Of a stretch of DNA of 64,000 nucleotides, positions 26,079 through 32,569 are shown one piece after another. The stretch is from Actinoplanes xinjiangensis (GTDB lineage Bacteria; Actinomycetota; Actinomycetes; Mycobacteriales; Micromonosporaceae), in assembly GCF_003148685.1 (NCBI RefSeq), contig NZ_QGGR01000012.1:62001-126000 (forward strand). The letters run 5' to 3'. The translations under genes were made by a program, and so were the position numbers. How positions within the stretch are numbered: position 1 is the stretch's first letter; each line of letters opens with the position of its first letter. The notes beneath the pieces are model-generated. The model made no database searches. It was given only the letters and a program-made list of their open reading frames with translations, and was not told where the DNA came from.

Positions 26079-26929
26079 CACACCGACGTGGTCTTCGTGT
26101 ACGCCCTGGCCGCGGCCCGGACCGTGAGGGCGTCGTCGATGGCCGACAGGCTGGTGTGACTGAGGATGATCAGGGTGCCACCGCGCCGGACCAGAACCAG
26201 GTTCTCGACGGCCACAAGCGAGGCGATCTTCGGCCGCATGGTGATGCGCAGTGCGGTCGCCTCGTCGCCGATCCGGCCCACGCCGAGCCGATTCACGCTC
26301 ACGGTGACCGCGCCCAGCTGGTCGACGGTGGTGGTGAACGTCCCGCAGCTGCCGGGAGCGCCCCGGACCCGGTCCAGCGCGGCCCGGGCCCGTGACTCGC
26401 CGAGCTGGCGTACCCGCTCCCGGATGTAGGCCGATTCCGTCGACGCCGACTGGAACAGCAGCACCTCCGCCTTGGCGCTCGCGCCGCTGGAGAAGTCGGT
26501 GTCCAGGGCCGGGCAGCCGCCTCCGCCGGCGTCGCCGCCGGCCCCGCCGTCCACCTGGAAGCCGGGCAGGTCACCGGAGCCGAGCAGTGCCTTGCGCAGC
26601 TCGGCCCCGGTCGGTACGCGGGGCCGCGCAGCGGGGGCCGGCGCCGGTGGTGGCCCCGGTGGCCGTCCCTTCGTGGTGCCCGTCGGTCCCGGTGACCCGG
26701 CCGGCCGGGAGGAGGCCGGTGCCGCGGGCGTCGTCGGCGCCGCCGATCCCGACGGTGCCGATGGCGCCGACTGCGGGTCGTCGGCCGGGACGGCCGGCAG
26801 GCTGGCCGCGAGCGACGGCAGGGCGACCTGGCTCGCCTCCGTCGACGTCGGGGTACGCGTGACGCATCCGGCGAGCACACCGATCAGGGCGGTCCCGGCG
26901 ACCGCGAGCCGCACGGCCGGCGCCCTCAC
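26075..26929 (-). CDS. predicted lipoprotein of unknown function
   Basis: A 284-residue exported lipoprotein: the first 22 residues form a signal peptide ending in the lipobox LAGC (MRAPAVRLAVAGTALIGVLAGC). A long Ser/Ala/Pro/Thr-rich linker follows (about 30-105), then a domain of about 170 residues starting VPTGAELRKALLGSGDLPGF that resembles the sensor-type domain often annotated as PknH-like in actinomycetes, though the match is only suggestive. It ends in ALTVRAAARAYTK. The GTG overlaps the stop of the LPXTG gene (GTGA), so the operon LPXTG protein, lipoprotein, M48 protease is coupled throughout. Confidence 0.72.
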   Translation of the reverse strand: MRAPAVRLAVAGTALIGVLAGCVTRTPTSTEASQVALPSLAASLPAVPADDPQSAPSAPSGSAAPTTPAAPASSRPAGSPGPTGTTKGRPPGPPPAPAPAARPRVPTGAELRKALLGSGDLPGFQVDGGAGGDAGGGGCPALDTDFSSGASAKAEVLLFQSASTESAYIRERVRQLGESRARAALDRVRGAPGSCGTFTTTVDQLGAVTVSVNRLGVGRIGDEATALRITMRPKIASLVAVENLVLVRRGGTLIILSHTSLSAIDDALTVRAAARAYTKTTSVW

Positions 26930-27735
26930 GCGGTGAACCGCACCCGGTCACGCCGCCACCGGAGTGCGCCGAGCAGCAGCAGCCCGGCCACCACCGCGAT
27001 GAGGCCCAGCACCGCGACCGTGCCCGCCCGGTCACCGGTGATCGGCAGCGTGGCCGCCGGGGTGGCACTCGGCGAGGTGCCCGGTGCCGTGCTCGCCGAT
27101 GCGCTCGGCGAGGGCGACGGTGCGGCCGGCCGGGAAACGGACGGCGAGGTCGACGGCGAGGTCGACGGCGAAGGCGACGAGGACGGCGGTAGGCACACCG
27201 CGGTCAGCGCGAAGGTCTTCGCCGGGCCGGCCGTGCCGCCGGTCACCAGCAGCGCGCCCGAGGCGAGCCGCCAGCCCTGGGGGGTGGACAGCCGTAGTCC
27301 GCGCGTGGTCAGCGCGCCGGTGACCCCCGGCGGCGCCGGCAGCAGGTCCTCCGGCCCGAACTGCCCCGCCAGGGTCCGCTCGTTGACGTCGACCTTGTAG
27401 AGCTGACCGGCGATCACCCCGAGCAGCGCGGGATTCGCGTTGCCGTCGACCGTCTCGATGAAACCCATGACGTACGCCAGTGGGGTCCCGCCCGCTACCG
27501 GCTGGTCGAATTCCCACCCGTCGGTGCCGGATTTCGCCCCTTCGGGGAATCCCGTGCAGGTGCGCAGGGATGACGGCTGGTCGCCGGCGCCTTTGCCGGT
27601 CGCGGCCGTGAACCTCTTGTCGAGACTGAGTGGAGCCGGGTCGTCGGCCGCGGCGAAAGCGGCTGTCTGCAGGGCGAACGCGGCAAGACACGAAGCCGTC
27701 AGCACTCCGGTGAAGCGTGCGATTCTCGGGATCAT
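26926..27735 (-). CDS. LPXTG-type wall-anchored protein
   Basis: A 269-residue secreted protein. The ATG at 27735 follows GGAAGGAACGGG, a strong site; upstream in-frame starts lack one. A signal peptide (MIPRIARFTGVLTASCLAAF) precedes a folded domain (about 35-190) with WEFDQPVAGGTPLAYVMGFIET. A Ser/Pro/Thr linker (about 195-235) leads to the sorting signal LPITG, a hydrophobic stretch TVAVLGLIAVVAGLLLLGAL and a basic tail RWRRDRVRF. This is the sortase substrate pattern, so it should be covalently fixed to the wall. The folded domain is not recognised. It is the first gene of the envelope operon. Confidence 0.82.
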   Translation of the reverse strand: MIPRIARFTGVLTASCLAAFALQTAAFAAADDPAPLSLDKRFTAATGKGAGDQPSSLRTCTGFPEGAKSGTDGWEFDQPVAGGTPLAYVMGFIETVDGNANPALLGVIAGQLYKVDVNERTLAGQFGPEDLLPAPPGVTGALTTRGLRLSTPQGWRLASGALLVTGGTAGPAKTFALTAVCLPPSSSPSPSTSPSTSPSVSRPAAPSPSPSASASTAPGTSPSATPAATLPITGDRAGTVAVLGLIAVVAGLLLLGALRWRRDRVRFTA

Positions 27736-27935
27736 CCCGTTCCTTCCGTCGGCGACGGTCATGATTCGCGATGCCGCCGAAGCCTTCCAGGAACCGGGAC
27801 ACAACGCCGTCCACCGACGGGGTGACGGCTCGCGCCGATCATCCACCGGGCACGTCCGCATTGGACGACGAAACCCGTCGATCATTGTCTCCGCGGGGCC
27901 CGACCGTGGCCGCCGTCGGCCCGGCCCGCCGGTTG

Positions 27936-28157
27936 ATGGAGGATCCGCGCAGCGCCCGCTACTTCGACGTGCCGGCCGGCCGGAGCGCGTTCTGCAACAC
28001 CACCCGCTGCCTGCACCGGGCCGGTATCCCGCCGGAGGGCACCACCCGCGGCATGGTGCAGTTCACCTTCGTGCCCCGTACGTCCGGTCCGCGTGGCGCC
28101 GACCCGTTCGCCGGCCTGCGCCCCGACCCGAACGTCGCCGAGGGCAACTTCGCCTGA
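27936..28157 (+). pseudogene. C-terminal remnant of a 2-oxoglutarate/Fe(II) dioxygenase-like gene
   Basis: The last part of a 128-codon frame (27771-28157) reads EDPRSARYFDVPAGRSAFCN, then TTRCLHRAGIPPEG and TTRGMVQFTFVPR. The CLHRAG histidine, followed by an arginine on the next strand, matches the end of phytanoyl-CoA-dioxygenase-like proteins (third iron ligand and 2-oxoglutarate arginine). The HxD part and the rest of the fold are missing; the codons before 27936 are arginine- and proline-rich noise. It looks like the surviving tail of a deleted gene. Nothing else is visible between 27736 and 28231 apart from this fragment and the palindrome below. Confidence 0.5.
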
Positions 28158-28174
28158 GCCCCGGTCCGCCGGCC

Positions 28175-28190
28175 TCCCCCGGCCGGGGGA
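28175..28190. terminator. palindrome after the dioxygenase remnant
   Basis: TCCCCCGGCCGGGGGA is a perfect 16-bp palindrome 17 bp after the remnant stop and about 40 bp before the MurJ start. It may be the old terminator of the deleted gene and now insulate murJ. Confidence 0.45.
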
Positions 28191-28231
28191 CCCGGTGCCG
28201 GGGTGTTGCGGTGAGGCGGTATGCAGGTCAC

Positions 28232-29827
28232 GTGACAGATGGATCTTCGATCGGGCGGGCCGGGCAGCGGATGGCGGTGGCCACGCTGGCCTCGCGGGTC
28301 GCCGGGTTTCTGCGGATCCTGGTGCTCGCGGCGGCTCTCGGGCTCGGCACCCGGCTGCTCGACACCTACAACGTGGCGAACACGCTGCCGAACGCCGTCT
28401 ACGAGCTGGTCGTCGGCGGCACCATGGCCAGCATCGTGGTGCCGCTGCTGACCCGGGCGGCGCTGACCGAACCCGACGGCGGGGTGCTCTACGCGCAGCG
28501 GCTGCTCTCGCTGATCGTGTACGTGCTGGGCCTGGTCACCGTGCTCGCGATCGTGGTCGCGCCGTGGCTGATCGACCTGTACGCGCCGGGTTTCACCGCC
28601 CAGCAGCGGGAGCTGGCGATCGTGTTCAGCCGGTTCTTCCTGCCGCAGATCCTGTTCTACGGGCTCAGCGCGACCACCGGGGCCATTCTCAACATCCGGG
28701 GCCGGTTCGCGGCGGGGGCGTGGGCGCCGCTCTGCAACAGCGTCATCGTGATCGCCGTCGGCCTGACCTACCTCGCCGTCGCCGGCGGTGCGGCCGGTGG
28801 GACCGGGCTGAGCCGGGGGTCGTTGCTGCTGCTGGGGCTGGGGACGACGGCCGGGGTGATCGCCCAGACCGTTCTCGTGCTGTGGGCGCTGGCGCGCAGC
28901 GGGTTCCCGGTGCGGCTGCGGCTCGACCCGCGGGGCATCGGGATCCGGCGGATCGGGAAACTCGGCGTGTGGGTGCTGCTCGCCGTGCTCGCCTCGCAGA
29001 CCCTGACCGCGGCGGCGACCCGGGCGGCGTCGTGGGCGGGGCCGGGCGGGGTCACCGCCTATCAGAACGCGAGCGCCGTCTACCTCGTACCGTATGCGGT
29101 GATCGCCGTGTCGGTGATGACGGCGATCCTGCCGCGCCTGAGTCAGTATGCCGCCCGCGGTGAACGGCAGCGGGTCACCACCGGGCTGTCCCGGGCGGTC
29201 CGCACCGCCCTGGTCGTGATGGCCCCGATCGCCGCCGCGTTCCTGCTGCTCGGGCCGCACATCGCGACCGTGCTGTTCGCGCACGGCAACAGCAGCCCGG
29301 CGACCGTACGGGTGCTCGGTCTGGTGCTCGCCGGATTCGGGCTCACGCTCGTGCCGTTCACCAGCTACATGATCCTTCAGCGCGGGCTGTACGCGTTGCA
29401 GGACACCCGGACGTCCGCGCTGATCACGGCCCTGGTGGCGGTCGTCGGGGTGGCCGGGTGCGCCGCCGCCGGAGCGCTGCTGCCGGGGGAGGACATCGTG
29501 ATCGGCATCCCGGTGGCGTACGCACTGGCCTACACCGTCGGGCTGAACGTGACCGCACTGGTGCTGCGCCGGCGCCTCGGCTACCTGGACGGGCGCCGTC
29601 TGGTCCGTACCCATGTGCGGGTGCTCGTGGCGACGGCGGCCGGCGCCGGATGCGCCGGCCTCGTCGTCTGGGCCGTCGACGCGACGACCTGGGCCGGTGC
29701 GCTGGGCACCCTGGCCGGGGCGGTGTCCGCGGGTGCCGCCGGATATCTCGCCGTGGGGCGGCTGATGCGCCTGGCCGAGCTGCGGCATCTGCTGAACCTG
29801 GCGCTGCCCGGCCTGCGGACCTGGTGA
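28232..29827 (+). CDS. murJ: MurJ-like lipid II flippase
   Basis: A 531-residue protein with about 14 membrane helices of the MATE-like MurJ/MviN family, which moves lipid II across the membrane for peptidoglycan synthesis. The start GTG at 28232 gives TDGSSIGRAGQRMAVATLA followed by SRVAGFLRILVLAAALG, LLDTYNVANTLPNAVYELV and GGTMASIVVPLL, the family signature. QNASAVYLVPYAVIAVSVM is the segment that lines the cavity. The frame carries on upstream but codon use there is not coding. Actinomycete genomes usually have another murJ near the origin, so this may be a paralogue. Its stop lies 4 bp from the end of the convergent caddie gene. Confidence 0.88.
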   Translation: MTDGSSIGRAGQRMAVATLASRVAGFLRILVLAAALGLGTRLLDTYNVANTLPNAVYELVVGGTMASIVVPLLTRAALTEPDGGVLYAQRLLSLIVYVLGLVTVLAIVVAPWLIDLYAPGFTAQQRELAIVFSRFFLPQILFYGLSATTGAILNIRGRFAAGAWAPLCNSVIVIAVGLTYLAVAGGAAGGTGLSRGSLLLLGLGTTAGVIAQTVLVLWALARSGFPVRLRLDPRGIGIRRIGKLGVWVLLAVLASQTLTAAATRAASWAGPGGVTAYQNASAVYLVPYAVIAVSVMTAILPRLSQYAARGERQRVTTGLSRAVRTALVVMAPIAAAFLLLGPHIATVLFAHGNSSPATVRVLGLVLAGFGLTLVPFTSYMILQRGLYALQDTRTSALITALVAVVGVAGCAAAGALLPGEDIVIGIPVAYALAYTVGLNVTALVLRRRLGYLDGRRLVRTHVRVLVATAAGAGCAGLVVWAVDATTWAGALGTLAGAVSAGAAGYLAVGRLMRLAELRHLLNLALPGLRTW

Positions 29828-29831
29828 GCCG

Positions 29832-30425
29832 TTACCGGCTGGACGCGCCGGACGTGGCGGGTGCGGCGGACGCGGCCGGTGCGGCAGCCGACGTGGCCGG
29901 TGCGGCCGAGGTGGCGGGTGCGGCGGACGTGGCCCGTGCGGCGGTCCGGGACTTGGTCGGCACGGGCTTGACGGGCGCGGGTTTGCGGACGGTGAAGGTC
30001 GGGCAGTGCGCGGCACCGTCCGGCGGGGTCGTCATCCTGAGCTTGCCGAGGGTCTTCACCGACGCCTTGGTGATCGCCCGGACGCTGGGCTCGTGGCGGA
30101 AGCCCTGGAGGTTGCTGCTGTACTTGCCGTCACCGGTCGGGTAGAGCACCAGCTGCACCCCGTCGATGTAGGCGCAGGCCTTCTCGTTCGCGCCCCAGCC
30201 CATGATGTGGTGCCCTCGGTAGGTCTCGAAGAACCCGGGATTCGCCACGGCCGGCCGGGCGGCCGCCCCCGACGCCGACGGCACGGGCATCGGGTCCACG
30301 TCCGGGCCGGTGCCCGCATGGACGGTGCCGGCGGTGGTGGCCAGCCCGACGGCGACGGCCAGCAGTGCGAGCCCTGCGTATCCTCCGCGGTTCGCCCGTC
30401 GTTTGCCGTGGTGCATGGAATTCAT
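29832..30425 (-). CDS. tyrosinase caddie (MelC1)-like protein with Ala/Pro/Thr tail
   Basis: A 197-residue exported protein, start ATG at 30425. A Sec-type signal peptide (GGYAGLALLAVAVGLATTAG) precedes the caddie core, about residues 64-130: FFETYRGHHIMG, CAYIDGVQLVLYPTGDGKYS, FRHEPSVRAITKASVKTLG. This follows the MelC1 pattern F-x-E-x-Y-x-G-R-x-I-x-G, F-V-D-G-V-E-L, H-Y-E-P-V. MelC1 proteins deliver copper to and help export tyrosinase. A tail of Ala-Thr-Ser-Pro repeats (from about residue 150) is not part of known MelC1. It is divergent from the melC1-melC2 pair and so may serve the same enzyme as a second chaperone. Confidence 0.7.
   Translation of the reverse strand: MNSMHHGKRRANRGGYAGLALLAVAVGLATTAGTVHAGTGPDVDPMPVPSASGAAARPAVANPGFFETYRGHHIMGWGANEKACAYIDGVQLVLYPTGDGKYSSNLQGFRHEPSVRAITKASVKTLGKLRMTTPPDGAAHCPTFTVRKPAPVKPVPTKSRTAARATSAAPATSAAPATSAAAPAASAAPATSGASSR
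29844..29942. repeat. degenerate short tandem repeats coding an Ala/Thr/Ser/Pro tail
   Basis: GTGGC(G/C)GGTGCGGC-type units of 18-21 bp recur through this stretch on the plus strand. On the coding strand they give repeats of APATSA. They form the C-terminal tail of the divergent caddie-like protein. Confidence 0.6.
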
Positions 30426-30627
30426 TGTCGGACCACTTTCATCGACGTTTACAAGAAGTGCTCGAGCTGTACGCAATCGTACTTCCGGACAACGGCCACG
30501 GACTGATTCGAAACGCCGCACCGCCGCTTTCTCATTCCTTTCGGTGACAACGGCGACACGAATTATCCGATGCTCGGTTGAATAAGTCTGCCGACATGTT
30601 TTGTCCATTTGAGGATGAGGATTCCGT

Positions 30628-31098
30628 ATGGCGAAGACGAACCGTCGTGACGTCCTGCGCTACGGCGCGGCCGGAGCGGTGACCGCTGCCACGGCCGTGG
30701 TCGCCGGCCAGGAGCTGGCCAGCGCCGAACCGCCGCCGGGCGCGGGCGATCCGAAGAACCCGCTGGGCGGCCTCAAGAACGTGCTCGACCCCCGGGACTT
30801 CGACGAGGTGTTCAAGGGCAAGAAGATCCGGGGCCTGCACAACCAGCGGGGCCGCAACGAGCTGACGATCAACAACCGGCGGCTGGCCCTCACCGAGATC
30901 AGCACGCTGTTCGTGCCGGCGGACGGGTCCCCGCCGTACGTGGGGGTGGGCTGGATCAGCGCCCTGAACCACTACGACCCAGTGGAGATCGACAGCAGCC
31001 GCAACCGCGAAGGGCTGCGCAAGCTGGCGCGCAAGGTCGTCGACATCCTGGGCGACTACGAACTCGCCGACGGGGCCGCGGACGAGCACGGCCACTGA
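30628..31098 (+). CDS. melC1: tyrosinase co-factor MelC1 (caddie protein)
   Basis: A 156-residue protein with a twin-arginine signal (TNRRDVLRYGAAGAVTAATA), needed to export folded tyrosinase, and the caddie core FDEVFKGKKIRG, STLFVPADGSPPYVGVGWIS, NHYDPVEIDSS, followed by an acidic end with HGH. MelC1 inserts copper into apo-tyrosinase and escorts it through the Tat system. The ATG follows TGAGGATGAGGATTCCGT, a strong site. It is the first gene of the two-gene melanin operon; 32 bp separate its stop from melC2. Confidence 0.88.
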   Translation: MAKTNRRDVLRYGAAGAVTAATAVVAGQELASAEPPPGAGDPKNPLGGLKNVLDPRDFDEVFKGKKIRGLHNQRGRNELTINNRRLALTEISTLFVPADGSPPYVGVGWISALNHYDPVEIDSSRNREGLRKLARKVVDILGDYELADGAADEHGH

Positions 31099-31130
31099 CG
31101 ATTTCTTTTCGTGAAAGGCGACTGAAGACC

Positions 31131-31937
31131 ATGGCAGTACGCAAGAGCATCACCGCGATGACCGTTGCGGAGAAGACCGCGTTCACCAACGCGATGCGCC
31201 AGCTCAAGACCACTTCGGTGAACGGGCGGAACTACAACTGGTACATCGACCAGCACGTCCTCTATTTCTCCCGTACGTCGGACAACATCAGTCACGCGCA
31301 CCAGTCGCCGTCGTTCTTCCCCTGGCACCGTGAATACATGCGCCTGCTGGAGCTGGACCTGCAGACGGTGAGCGGCAACGCGAACCTCTTCCTGCCGTAC
31401 TGGGACTGGACCGGCAGCGCCAGCCCGTTCACCGCCGACTTCCTCGGCGCGATCACCAACGGCAGCGTCTCCAGCGGCAACTTCAGCCCGTCCTGGGGCT
31501 GGTCGCTCTACCGCAGCAGCATCCAGACCAGCTTCCTCCAGCGGCGGGTCGGCCAGAGCGCGAGCCGGCCCACCGCCGCGACGGTCACCAACATCCAGAG
31601 CTACCAGGTGTACGACCAGTCGCCCTGGAACTCGACGGTGTCCAACAGCTACCGCAACCGCGGCGAGATCGAGCTGCACAACCGGGTGCACAACTACGTC
31701 GGCGGTCACATGGCCACCCGGGAGGCGCCCAACGACCCGGTGTTCTGGCTGCACCACTGCAACATCGACCGGCTGTGGTGGCTGTGGCAGAGCAGCCGTG
31801 GCATCGACACCTACCAGCCGCGGACCGGCTTCACGGCCGGTGTCGTCGACAACACCGAGGCGATGCGGCCGTTCGGGAACGGGCGTACGCCGTCCGCGGT
31901 CCGCGACATCACCCTCCTGGGCTACAGCTACGCCTGA
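31131..31937 (+). CDS. melC2: tyrosinase MelC2
   Basis: A 268-residue type 3 copper enzyme that hydroxylates monophenols and oxidises diphenols to quinones, the first steps of melanin. CuA ligands are His42, His57 and His66 (SHAHQSPSFFPWHREYM); CuB ligands are His183, His187 (ELHNRVHNYVGGHMA) and His209 (DPVFWLHHCNIDRLW). Spacings match Streptomyces tyrosinases (190, 194, 216). It has no signal peptide, so it depends on MelC1 for export. The stop lies in a short hairpin shared with the end of the convergent gene. Confidence 0.95.
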   Translation: MAVRKSITAMTVAEKTAFTNAMRQLKTTSVNGRNYNWYIDQHVLYFSRTSDNISHAHQSPSFFPWHREYMRLLELDLQTVSGNANLFLPYWDWTGSASPFTADFLGAITNGSVSSGNFSPSWGWSLYRSSIQTSFLQRRVGQSASRPTAATVTNIQSYQVYDQSPWNSTVSNSYRNRGEIELHNRVHNYVGGHMATREAPNDPVFWLHHCNIDRLWWLWQSSRGIDTYQPRTGFTAGVVDNTEAMRPFGNGRTPSAVRDITLLGYSYA

Positions 31938-31946
31938 CGCTCAGGC
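31932..31946. terminator. short hairpin holding two stop codons
   Basis: GCCTGA-CGC-TCAGGC is a perfect 6-bp inverted repeat. Its left arm carries the melC2 TGA and its right arm the complement of the TGA of the convergent gene, so both genes end in the stem. Confidence 0.5.
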
Positions 31947-32360
31947 CACTGCCCGGCGGCGGCGCGCGAAGCCGCCCCCGGCAGCGGCCTCGGTGATCGC
32001 GGCCGCGCGGTTCACGGTGCGGCGTTGCAGGCCCGGGTGCCGGGTCTCCCACGCCGAGCGGACCCGGGACGGCAGATGCAGGTCACGCCAGACCCGGCGC
32101 AGCATGGCCGGGTTGATCAGATCCTCCACCTCACCGCAGTTCGCGGCCTCGCACAGGACCTGCTCGTAGGCGTGCCGGACCTGGATCGGGTCATCGAGTT
32201 CGAATTGACGGCGGCTGGCATGCCCGCAGGCCATGTGATGCGGCACCTCGAGCACACCGACGCTGTGCCCGTGCAGGTCGTCGATCCGGTCAGGGACGGC
32301 GGGGGCCCGGGTGGCGGCGCTGCGATTCTTGCGGCCGTCACGGGCGGCGACGTACGACAT
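31941..32360 (-). CDS. hypothetical protein
   Basis: A 139-residue basic protein I do not recognise. The N-terminal third is Arg/Ala-rich; the middle contains GHSVGVLEVPHHMACGHASR (with a histidine and cysteine cluster that could bind metal) and DPIQVRHAYEQVLCEAANCG; the end is DLHLPSRVRSAWETRHPGLQ followed by an arginine-rich tail. Codon use is coding-like. It ends against melC2 with both stops in the same hairpin. It might be regulatory, but nothing in the sequence proves it. Confidence 0.6.
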   Translation of the reverse strand: MSYVAARDGRKNRSAATRAPAVPDRIDDLHGHSVGVLEVPHHMACGHASRRQFELDDPIQVRHAYEQVLCEAANCGEVEDLINPAMLRRVWRDLHLPSRVRSAWETRHPGLQRRTVNRAAAITEAAAGGGFARRRRAVA

Positions 32361-32476
32361 GCCCCTCAGGCTAGGCCCGCCGGGCTGCCGGAGAGGGCGG
32401 ATACGAAATCGGTGGCGGCAGGATGACAGCCGTGCCAGGGTGGTGCCGAGTAGAGCCCACAGACGAGGAGAGACCG

Positions 32477-32569
32477 ATGCGAGCAGCTTCCACGCTCCGG
32501 ACCCCTGACCGTCCTACCGTGGAGTTCTGCTTTGGCATTGTTGAATCTCGGGATCGTCGCCCATGTTGA
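32477..32569 (+). CDS. leader ORF overlapping the ribosome-protection gene
   Basis: A 30-codon frame starts at ATG 32477 with GAGGAG 6 nt upstream, an almost ideal ribosome-binding site, and reads MRAASTLRTPDRPTVEFCFG, ending at TGA 32567-32569. It overlaps the start of the GTPase gene (TTG 32532) in another frame and contains that gene's ribosome-binding site GGAG. Such short leaders precede several antibiotic-resistance genes and control them by ribosome stalling. Expression is not shown; the strong start signal is the evidence. Confidence 0.5.
   Translation: MRAASTLRTPDRPTVEFCFGIVESRDRRPC

Noticed and set aside
28232..29827. Fusion of the MurJ-like protein with the sequence from 27440
   Set aside because: The upstream part of the frame overlaps the LPXTG gene on the other strand and the dioxygenase remnant in another frame, and lacks coding character.
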